A stretch of 64,000 bases of DNA from Romanomermis culicivorax (Eukaryota; Nematoda; Enoplea; Mermithida; Mermithidae): the NCBI GenBank assembly GCA_963922205.1, contig CAWUHX010000287.1:231528-295527 (forward strand), in the 5' to 3' direction. The notes under the pieces were generated by a model. That model searched no databases, had not been told where the DNA came from, and saw only the letters and a list, made by a program, of their open reading frames with translations. Below are positions 11,141 to 21,090 of the stretch, piece after piece. Made by a program: the position numbers and the translations under genes. The number at the start of each line of letters is the position of its first letter. Within the stretch, counting starts at the first letter, position 1.

Positions 11141-14100
11141 CCGAAGATTATTGACCTGTCCACTGCAGATGCTTCGAAAGCTTCAGTAGCTGGTTCAATT
11201 TTTGGTTGCTTCCAAGATCTCCCCAAAGCCATTGGACGGCTAGAAAGTGAAACTTTTCAGTCATTTTCGATCGAGTCCAGTAAACGTTTTCATAATGATG
11301 AAAAGAAATTTGTTTTTTCGAAGCTTGTTCTACTTTGCAGGAATGGTATTCGTTGTAGGGCAACTGGCATAGGCCTACGACCCAATCAAAGTTATTTCGG
11401 AGCTGTGGGGTGTAGCTGTCATTTAAATATTAATTTCAGTAATGCAGAAAATAAACTGAAAGTCACCCGCTCGAATTTTAAACATAATCACGAAGTTTCT
11501 GAAGAATTATTGTCTCATTTCCCACATAAAAGAAGATTAGATGGAGATGCAAGAGATTTCATTGTAAAAGCAGCCCAGTTGGGAGCTAATGTAAAATTGA
11601 TTGCTGAGGAAATTCGCTCCACTGAACGTAAACAAGTGACTAATCATGATATTAGAAACATCATAGATGCTGCCCGCAGTTCTGAGAAAGCCAATGAAGT
11701 TTCCAAAACCATTTATTTTCTTGAAAATGTGAAAAAGACTGATCCAGGCTCGTATCTCAAAGTTATATCAGACACAAAATCGAATGTTGTGGATATAATC
11801 TTTTTTCAAACTAGTCTCATGCGTCAATGGTTTATCGAATTTTCATCCAGAATTAGTTAGATGGAACTCATCGTTCAAACAACATCAACTATGTTCTTTT
11901 TTTATTCACTACCCTAGATAAGAATCATATCAGTCGCATTGTTGCTGCAGCATTTTTGAATATCTAGTGACATCTTGTTTTGAACAGTTTAAAATCAGTA
12001 ATCAGGATAGCGTAGACAAACTAAAATTGTTGTTTTGAACAAAGATTTTGAGTCCATTAAGGCGGCTCAGAATACTTTCCAGAATGCAACTGTTCTACAA
12101 TGTATGGTTCTTGTTGAGCGAAATTTTAGGAAAATTGTTCGGGAAATGAAGTTTACCCCTACTGATTCATGTGAGATGTGCAAGTCTAATTTGACTTGTA
12201 ACATACCTGCTAAAGCAGTACTGTAAATACATAGCATACTGTATGTGATAAACATTTATTAAATATTATTCATTTTCGTATTTTATCGTCTCAAGGGTGT
12301 CTGGGATTCACACCCAAACATTCCTATAAAATTACGTAAAGTACTTTATTTTGATCCGTTCACACCCCAGTAGCCCAATTAAGATGCCCCAATTAATTTG
12401 CACAAACAGCAGCTGGTCCCCTAGAACCTACACTAAACTACACATCCCATAGCTACCGTAATCCCCCGTAAAAATCGTAAACAACACCTGCACACAGTAA
12501 AATACGTAAAAGCCCTGCCGGACAGTAGTCTCAAGTGTAACGGTAGCGACGGCCCTACAAAACATGTGTATACAGAGAAACCGATACAGGAAGCATGCAC
12601 AGAAGCACCGAGGTGTGGCTAAGCCACCATAAAAAGCAAAGCGAAGCACGGAAAGCATACAGTACCAGGAAAGCATTAGAAAGGCGTGACTAAGTAAGCA
12701 TAGAAAGCAAAGCCAGAAGCGACAATTGGCGGAAGAAGATGGACAGAAGCACGACCTCCCGTGACGCCCAGGGAGTGGCCAGAAACGGCACATAAAAAGA
12801 GAAGCAAAGCGTGATTTTATTATTGTTGTAACTTTCAATTTTTCGACCCCGCGCCCCGTATTTGCAAGCGTTTTTATTTGACCCCTCATTTTTATTTGGA
12901 AGCAGTTAAGCCATTGTTGTACTCGCCGCGTTTATCGTTTATCCTTGTCGTATCAACGTCTCAAAGCAGCCGTCGATTATTGTTAGCCATATCGCCCCGT
13001 ATCACACCCCCGCGCCCCGCTTTGTTCGCCGTAATGTCCCATTTGGTTCAAGTAAAGTGCTTCACACAAAATCTGGTTGTTACAGACTTTACAGAATATC
13101 AAAGAATGTGCATTGATGTTGCTGAAAAGACTATTACACACAAGAAAGTTTGACGTCTTTGATGACAGTTGGACTGAGCTCCTGAATGATAAATTAATCC
13201 CAGGTCGTTTCAAAGAAATTTTCACATCTAACTGGATGAGTTGTAAGGAAATGTGGGCTTGTGTCTTTCGGAAAAATCTCACGACTTTTGGAATTAATGA
13301 TACTAATCAGATTGAAGCACAAAATAAACATATCAAAGATGTAATAAGTCCGTATTCGCAGATGTTGTTATGCGTCGAAAATCTGATAAAATTTATTTCT
13401 ATGCATACGTTCAATGTAAAGCATCGGGAATACGTGGAAAAATGTAAAGGCAAAATTATTTCCAACATTCCTTCATTTGAACAAAAAGAATTTATGATTC
13501 AAACATTTCACCGATTTTGCTGCTTCTAAGCTCAGTGCAGAATATAATTTGTTTCAGAGAGACCTTCGAAAATTTCAGATCATCAACAATGATGGAGCAA
13601 CTAGTGTTTCCAAAACGGATTTTGACTCCAAATATACCATTATACAGGATCGCAAACGTTCTTGCGAATTTTTCTGCCATTTTGAGTTGCCTTGTCGTCA
13701 CATTATGGCTGTTGGAAATTCGAAAAATTTAGAAATATTTGATTTGAACCTTATTTCACGACGTTTACAATGGTTTAAATTCGTTACGTCTGTTCCTGAT
13801 AACTTCAGTCATGATTCATTGTTGGAAAAAATTCTTGAAAATTCTATCGCAATAGGTAGTTCAAAAAATAGAATTTTGTCTGTAAATGAAAAATACAACA
13901 AAATGTTGAAACTAGCCAAGGGAGTTTGTGATGTCTACAGAAAATTAAGTTTCACAGAATTTGAAAAGCAATATGAACAGTTAAAAAAATTTTCAATAGC
14001 CTGAATACATCTGAGCCTATGTCGATGGTTATTTCAAAAACTGATGAACTGGTGGAAAAAAGCTTCGATTTGGAAACAGCAAATGCTGAAACTGATGTTA

Positions 14101-14243
14101 GCATGTCGAAAACTGGAAGCATCGTGAGCGATCTTTTACCATCAGTGTCAAACCACAATGTTGAGACGAGATCTGATGATTTTAGGGAGGCTTCCGAGTT
14201 CAAAAATGATCAAGACTCACCAGATCAGTTACTTTCTTTTTGA
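11141..14243 (+). pseudogene. MULE/SWIM transposase pseudogene
   Basis: Fragments in shifting frames follow the order of MULE transposases. 11141-11860 holds the N-terminal DNA-binding part (CSCHLNINF, then FKHNHEVSEE). 11860-11967 starts DGTHRSNN, the block with the first catalytic Asp. 12035-12226 contains NKDFESIKAAQNTF, the block with the second Asp. 13041-13530 contains the conserved TNQIEAQNKHIK. 13520-14004 contains AASKLSAEYN and a SWIM-like finger near 13663-13701 (CEFFCHFELPCRH). I see frameshifts near 11858, 13145 and 13515 and stops at 11965 and 12224. The 13515 break looks like one extra T. A GC-richer stretch separates the second Asp from the rest. It is most likely non-functional. 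Confidence 0.82.
12250..13035. other. GC-richer segment inside the transposase, unknown
   Basis: About 790 bp with clearly higher GC and C-runs (CCCCGCGCCCCGT-type) interrupting the transposase between its second catalytic Asp block and the TNxxE block. It could be a nested insertion, a captured host fragment or an intron. No terminal repeats, target duplication or recognised protein were seen. Confidence 0.45.
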
Positions 14244-14472
14244 AAACAGCGTAAGATCATGGGTAATGTAAAGGGTTTGACAGAGAAGCAAAGGTGTTTT
14301 CGTAAAAAAAAAATAAATCAACTTAAACTCTCTGATGCAGAAGCCAAACTATTAACTGTGGTGACTTTATTACGGATAATATTTTGAATAAAGTATTGGA
14401 TTTGATCCAACTATTACAACGATTATCCATCTCCACCAACCCAACGTTTGAAAAAACAAAATGGCCGTTTCG

Positions 14473-14858
14473 TGCAAATTATGAAGTTCAATGGCTTGTA
14501 CATAACAATCCATCCTGAAAATCATCAAAAAACTGAGCTATATTGTGCACAAAAGTTTCCTCATATATTGATATGGACCAGTTTATCATGTAAATCGAAT
14601 GGATTTTAATAAATTTGTGCACAAATTAGCGTAATTATGAAAATATAAACTGTATGCAATGTGCCAGGCTGAATAGGTAACAGCTGACAAATGTGCAATC
14701 TGATCCGCAAGATGTAAATATCAATAAAAAATTAGTGAGATGAGATATACTGTACTTTTCGTACGGCTAATAGTAGGTCTTATATAGCAGGCACTATTAA
14801 CAGTATACTGCAAATATAAAATATTATATTCGCCGTATCCGGCTAATAGACACTGCCC
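14473..14858 (-). repeat. Right terminal inverted repeat of the MULE
   Basis: Reverse complement of the left repeat. It ends CACTGCCC immediately before the 8-bp target duplication. Confidence 0.88.
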
Positions 14859-14866
14859 GCGCGTAC
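14859..14866. repeat. Target-site duplication, right copy (GCGCGTAC)
   Basis: Exact match to 10735-10742, directly abutting the right TIR. Confidence 0.8.
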
Positions 14867-15219
14867 GTCCTCTCGGCCACCGTTTTTTCCACATTTGCAT
14901 TATGAGGAAAAAAATCTGGAATAAAATTTTTGAAATCTTTCCACAAATATCAGAATGCTTTAAAAAGTTCAAAAACACTTAAATAAAGGGTTTATGAGCC
15001 TTTTCAAGGAAAAAACGAGGAATTTTTTAAGACGACAAAAAATTTGACCCCTTTCCACCCACCGTTTTTTTCCTCAAATAGGGTCTTTTGAGGAAAAAAA
15101 TTTCGAAATGAGGGAAAAAAATTTTGGGTATGGTTCTCATTGTGGAAAAATTTTTTGATAATTCAAAACTGAAAAGATGCGTTTTGGTGGACTTAAAAAG
15201 CTCAAAATCTCAAAATTTT

Positions 15220-15236
15220 CCGGCGCTTCGCGCCGG
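15220..15236. repeat. GC hairpin CCGGCGCTTCGCGCCGG
   Basis: A perfect palindrome with six or seven paired bases around a CTTCG centre, preceded by AAAATTTT in an otherwise AT-rich region. Partial copies with the same AAAATTTTTCC lead-in lie at 15598-15612 and 15720-15735. Confidence 0.6.
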
Positions 15237-15597
15237 TCATGGGTATAATCATCTTAACTATTTTCTATCAGGCGCGGCCGTTAGCTATCTACTTCAACGT
15301 ACTAATTAATGCTTCACAGTTTCTATCAATTAAGTTGACTCGTTTCATTTTCTAATCGTTAGCAGTCAATTATGTCGCCCAAAATTGTGATTTCTTCTCA
15401 ATTCTCATCAATTCTCTCAATTTTTTCTCTCGATGATTGGAATTTTTTAAACGTTTGCAATCTTAACTTTTGCGTTTATTGAGGGTGAAAATTGAGGACA
15501 TTAATTTAGAACGCGATTTTAAAACATTTGTTTGCGAATTATCTGTTGGAGAGATTTATTTTTCAGCGTTTTAGAATACAAAAACCCGAAAATTTTT

Positions 15598-15735
15598 CCG
15601 GCGCTTCGCGCGTGAATGGGGAGCAAATTACACTTCATCCGTCTGATTTTAATTTATTTCTAAACGTTATAAAGGTTCATTTTCCAGCGTTTTAGAAAGT
15701 GAAAATCTAAAAATTTTTCCCGTGCTCCGCGCCGG
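15598..15735. repeat. Two partial copies of the GC hairpin
   Basis: CCGGCGCTTCGCGCG at 15598-15612 and CCGTGCTCCGCGCCGG-like sequence at 15720-15735. Both follow AAAATTTTTC and are embedded in related ~120-bp flanks. In each, one stem arm has decayed. Confidence 0.5.
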
Positions 15736-16559
15736 ACCAAGAACTAAATACAATTAGATGATTCTAATCGGAATCACAGCAATGTTGATAGCGGATAAAT
15801 TCATGACAACTCTATCGTTAACTTGCTTTATCCGCTCCTATAGAACACCAATATATTCTTCATAAGCTCATTTTGACTAAAATAACCAGAATTTTCTCAA
15901 TTTTTTCTTCATTTTTGCAGGTTTCTGACTAAAAATACAACAAAATGCTTGGGTATGCTCATAGAATGCATAAAAAAGCATCCGTAGCCACATTATAAAC
16001 GTTTTTAAAAATGAGGAAAATTTTTGGAAAATGAGGAAAAAAATTTTGGATCCGGTTCTCATGTGGAAAAAATAAACGGTGCTTTCCACATTCGTAGAAA
16101 AAAGTTCGCGCAAAAAAAACAGTGATTGCTGGAGAGCAATTTTTTTTTTTATTTTCATCGAAAAGCCTTTAAGAAATAAGGAACTAGAAAAAAAAATTCC
16201 GGAAAATCGTCTAATTTTTTTGATGTTTTCAAAATCTCGAGCTTTTTTTTAAAGAAAGCTCGTTTTCAAAGAATTCCTTTCCTTTATGGTTTTTTACACC
16301 AAAATTTTGGGTTTTTGATCGAAAACTGCTTTCTTTGCTATGGAAATAGATGATTTTTCTATCGTTTTTTGTCCGAAAAGTCCTCTTTTGAACGACGAAA
16401 GTGTCATTTTCCATCGTTAAAAAAATTTTTACAATAAATAAAATAGAAATTTGTAATTTTTCAATCAAAAGTTTTTTAAAATATGCTTTCTTTACACAAA
16501 TATTGACCCTATTTCGTTCGAAATAGGTCAATGTGTGATAATTTTTCATATAAAATCAA

Positions 16560-19500
16560 ATCCTAAAACTGATTTTTCACTATTGAATGATCAAAATTGG
16601 CAATTTTTCATCATTTTCCGTGCCAAAAACGCTTTTTGATCATTAAAAAAAATCGAATTCTTACATCAAAATGTCCATAAAATACGATATTTTACGCCGA
16701 AATTCGAAATTTTTCCCTCAAATTTTCATGCTAGAACTGTTTATTGACGTTAAAATAGATAAAAAGATCATTTTTCTTGTCGAAAAACGCTTCTTAATCA
16801 TTAAAAGATGGAAATTTCTTCAAATTTTCACATCAAAATTTACAATTTTTTTACAGATTCTTATTGTTAAACTAATCTTTCGCGATGAATTTGTCAAAAT
16901 TGATCCTTTTTAAATTTTTTGCCAGGAACGCTACCCAATTATCAAAAAATTAAAATTTTTACACCAAATTCGCTAATACAGTATTTTACACAAAAATTTA
17001 CAATTTTTTCCGCAAATTTTCATCGTAAAACTTTTTTATCACGGTAAATAGATTAAAATTGGGCATTTTTCCTTATTTTTCGTGCCAAAAAACGCTTCGT
17101 TATCATTAAAAAATCGAAAATTTTAAAATTTTTACAGTAAAATTGCCATAAAATGGACTATTTTACACAAAAAAATTTTTTGCAAATTTTCATTGTGTAA
17201 CTAACTTTTCGCGATAAATTTTGTCAAAATTTACAATTTTCTGATCAATTTTCGTGCCAAAAAAGCGTCCTTTTCATTTAAAAATTGTAATTTCTGAAAT
17301 TTTTACTCCAAAATTGCTATAAAATACAGTATTTTACACGAAAACTAAAAATTTTCATCACAAATTTTCACTTTAGAACAATTTTTAGGATAAAATGGAT
17401 CAAAATTCACCATTTTTTCATTTTTTCGCGTCAAAAGCGCTTATTATCCTTGAAAAAATCGAAATTTATCAAATTTTTACATTAAAATTGCCATAAAATA
17501 CAGTCTTTTACATCAAAATTTACAATTTTTTTCGCAAATTTTCATCGTAAAACTTTTTTATCGCGGTAAATAGATCAAAATTGGGCATTTTTCCTTATTT
17601 TTCGTGCCAAAAAACGCTTCGTAATCATTAAAAAATCGAAAATTTTAAAATTTTTACAGTAAAATTGCCATAAAATGAACTATTTTACACAAAAATTTAA
17701 AAAAATTTTTGCAAATTTTCATCGTGTAACTAACTTTTCGCGATAAATTTTGTCAAAATTTACAATTTTCTGATCAATTTTCGTGCCAAAAAAGCGTCCT
17801 TTTCATTTAAAAATTGTAATTTCTGAAATTTTTACTCCAAAATTGCTATAAAATACAGTATTTTACACGAAAACTAAAAATTTTCATCACAAATTTTCAC
17901 TTTAGAACAATTTTTAGGATAAAATGGATCAAAATTCACCATTTTTTCATTTTTTCGCGTCAAAAGCGCTTATTATCCTTGAAAAAATCGAAATTTATCA
18001 AATTTTTACATTAAAATTGCCATAAAATACAGTCTTTTACATCAAAATTTACAATTTTTTTCGCAAATTTTCATCGTAAAACTTTTTTATCGCGGTAAAT
18101 AGATCAAAATTGGGCATTTTTCCTTATTTTTCGTGCCAAAAAACGCTTCGTAATCATTAAAAAATCGAAAATTTTAAAATTTTTACAGTAAAATTGCCAT
18201 AAAATGAACTATTTTACACAAAAATTTAAAAAAATTTTTGCAAATTTTCATCGTGTAACTAACTTTTCGCGATAAATTTTGTCAAAATTTACAATTTTCT
18301 GATCAGTTTCCGTGCCAAAAAAGCGTCCTATTCATTTAAAAATTGTAATTTCTGAAATTTTTACACCAAAATTGCTATAAAATACAGTATTTTACACGAA
18401 AACTAAAAATTTTCATCACAAATTTTCACTTTAGAACAATTTTTAGGATAAAATGGATCAAAATTCACCATTTTTTCATTTTTTCGCGCCAAAAGCGCTT
18501 ATTATCCTTAAAAAAATCGAAATTTATAAAATTTTTACATTAAAATTGCCATAAAATACAGTCTTTTACATCAGAATTTACAATTTTTTCGCATATTCTC
18601 ATCGTAAAACTACTTTTCCACGATAAAATAGATCAAAATTCACCTTTTTTTGATTATTTTTCGTTCAGAAAAACGCTTCCTAATCATCAAAAATCGAAAT
18701 TTTCCACATTTTTGCGCCATAGTTGTGGAAAAATTCAGTATTTTACACCAAAATTTAAAATTTTTCACAAATTTTCATTTTAAAACTATCTTTTCGCCAT
18801 AAATTTTGTCAAATTGACCATTTTTTGATCATTTTTCGTATCGAAAAAAACGCTTCGTTCTCACTGAAACATCGAAATTTATAAAATTTTTACAATAAAA
18901 TTTAAATTTTTTTTAGAAATTTTCATCCTAAAACTATTTTTTCACGATAAAACTATCGGAATTGACAATTTTTTGATTTTTTTTTGTACGCTAAAAACGC
19001 CTTCCAATCAATAAAAAAATCGACTTTTTTGAAATTTTCGCACCAGAACTGCCATAAAATACGGTATTTTACACCAAAATTTACAATTTTTTTGCAAATT
19101 TTCATCGTAGAACCAACTTTTTGCAATAAATTTTCTCAAAATTTACTACTTTCTGATCACTTTTCGTGCCAAAAAAACGCTTTTTGATCATTAAAAATTG
19201 AAATTTTTACACCAGGATTGCTATAAAACACAGTATTTTGTCTCAAAATTTGAATTTTTTTCACAAATTTTCATCGTAAAACTAACTTTTCGCGATAAAA
19301 TAGACAAAAATTCACTTTATTTATCATTTTTCGTGCCAAAAAAGGCTTCCTAGTGATTAAAAATCTAAATTTTTCAAATTTTTACGCCCAAATCTCGAAA
19401 AAATTTAGTGTTTTACACGAAAATTTTGAATTTTTTTTCCGAGTCTTCTTGCTGAAACTAACTTTTCGCCATAAATTTTGTCAAAATTTATCATTTTTAA

Positions 19501-20845
19501 AATATTTTTCGTTCCAAAAAATGCTTCCTAATCATTAAAAATTGAAAATTTTGAAATTTTACACACAAATTGCTATGAAATACAGAATTTTACACCAAAA
19601 TTTGAACTTTTTCCACAAACGCTTGCTTATCATCAAAAAATCAAAATTTTCCAAATTTTTACAATCAAATTGCGAAAAAATACAGTATTTTACACCAAAT
19701 CTTGAATTTTTTCACTATTTTTTTCGTTAAACTAATTTTAAGTCATAAATTTTGTCAGAAATTATCATTTTCTGGTTATTTTTCGTGCCAAAAACGCTTC
19801 ATAATCATTAAAAATTGGACATTTTCGGAATTATTTTATCAAATTGGTTTACACCAAATTTACAATTTTTTCCGGAAATTTTCATCGTAAAACTAAATTT
19901 CCGATTTCGTCAAAGTTTATCATTTTTTAAATATGATTCGTGCAAAAAAACCGGTTCCAAATCATTAAATATTGAAATATCTGAAATTTTTACACCAAAA
20001 TTGGTATAAAATACAGTATTTTACAGCAAAATTTAAACTTTTTCCACAAATTTTCGTCGTAAAACTACTTTTTCACGATGAAATAAGTAAAAATTTACTA
20101 TTTCCCGATTATTTTTTGCCGAAAGACGCTTCCCTATCATCAAAAAATCGAAATTTTCCAAATTTTTACAACCGAATTGCGAAAAAATACAGTATATTTT
20201 ACGCCAAAATTTTGCATTTTTCCCTAATTTTCTTCGTAAAACTAATTTTTCGTCATGAATTTTGTCAAAATTTATCATTTTCTGATTATTTTTCGTGCCA
20301 AAAACCCTTTATAATCATTAAAAATGGAAATTTTTGAAATTCCTACATCAAATTTGTTATAAAAGTTGAAAAACACCAAATTTACAATTTTTTCCGGAAA
20401 TTTTCATCGTAAAACTAAATTTCCGATTTCCTCAAAATTTATCATTTTTAAAATATTTTTCGTGCCAATAAATGCTTCATAATCATTAAAAATTGAAATT
20501 TACGGTATTTTACACCGAAATTTAAAAATTTTCTCGGAAATTTTCATCGTGAAACTGACTTTTCGGCATAAATTTTTTCCAAACTTGACCATTTTCTCAT
20601 CACTTTTCGTACCGAAGAATACTTTTTGATCATTAAAAAATCGACATTTTTGAAATTTTCGCACCAAAATTGCCATAAAATACAGTATTTTCGAGCAAAA
20701 TTTACAATTTTCTCGCAAATTTTCATCCTGATACTAATTTTCGCGATAAATTTTGTCAAAAATTACTAATTTCTGACAATTTTTCGTGCCAAAAAATGCT
20801 TCTTAATCATTAAAAAATCGAAATTTTTCAAAACTTTCACAATTT
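16560..20845. repeat. AT-rich satellite, ~175-bp monomers with a ~525-bp higher-order unit
   Basis: A recurring series reads 'ATAAAATACAGTATTTTACA', 'AAAATTTACAATTTTTTCGC', 'AAATTTTCATCGTAAAACTA', 'TTTTTCGTGCCAAAAAACGC' and 'TTCNTAATCATTAAAAAATC'. Three near-identical copies of a three-monomer unit start near 17061, 17583 and 18112. Outer copies are diverged. It ends right at the first INPP4 exon. Confidence 0.87.
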
Positions 20846-20862
20846 TCAATAATTTTTTCAGC
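20845..20862 (+). promoter_or_regulatory. Acceptor directly before the INPP4 ATG, candidate SL trans-splice site
   Basis: ATTTTTTCAG ends at 20861 and only one base (C) separates it from the ATG at 20863. No upstream coding exon was found within the window. An acceptor this close to a start codon is typical of nematode SL trans-splicing. The alternative is an internal exon whose upstream C2-domain exons lie beyond the window. Confidence 0.55.
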
Positions 20863-21090
20863 ATGGAATCGACTTCCGACGGTTTTTCGTTCAAAAATTG
20901 CGACGAATCAACGTCGAAAAATTTAAATTCCAGCCAATCCCGTATTGAAGAAAAGGAAATTTTTTCGTCAAATTTCGATTATTTTCAATCATTTAAATTA
21001 TTATACGATAATTTATGCGTCAAATCGTTCGAATTGCCGACGGGGCCGGACGAAAATTTAAAATGTACAGATATGATGGCCGAATCGAAG
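20863..21090 (+). CDS. INPP4: INPP4 exon 1 (first seen)
   Basis: Residues 1-76. A Ser/Asn/Lys-rich start leads into [18 protein letters not shown] and MMAESK, which aligns with the region just after the C2 domain of vertebrate INPP4. The donor AAG|GTATAT was chosen over a GTAGGT 18 bases further on, because only it continues in frame into the conserved HVP block. Confidence 0.85.

Larger units (their letters stand above)
10743..14858 (+). mobile_element. Mutator-like (MULE) DNA transposon with long TIRs, degenerate
   Basis: A 4116-bp element with terminal inverted repeats of about 386 bp (10743-11128 and 14473-14858) that begin GGGCAGTGTCTATTAGCC. It is bounded by an exact 8-bp duplication GCGCGTAC (10735-10742 and 14859-14866). 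The interior encodes a MULE-type transposase with SWIM zinc finger, broken by several frameshifts. Removing the element and one duplication joins 'GGAAAAAGCTGCGCGTAC' to 'GTCCTCTCGGCCACCG'. The TIRs differ at scattered bases, so insertion is not very recent. Confidence 0.88.
14867..16560. other. Spacer with dispersed short repeats and GC hairpins
   Basis: No gene is visible. It contains three GC-rich palindromic motifs (separate entries) and two ~120-bp related blocks built on 'CAGCGTTTTAGAA' (15563 and 15688). A direct repeat of 'GAGGAAAAAAATTTTGG' followed by 'GGTTCTCAT' occurs near 15110 and 16030. A 10-bp inverted repeat AGCGGATAAA/TTTATCCGCT spans 15790-15836. Confidence 0.5.

Noticed and set aside
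12428-12889. 153-codon Cys-rich frame on the minus strand within the transposon
   Set aside because: No recognisable family, sits in the GC-rich interruption of the transposase and shows no start context.
14867-20845. Upstream C2-domain exons for INPP4
   Set aside because: Read for splice-bounded frames resembling the INPP4 C2 domain; only satellite and spacer were seen.
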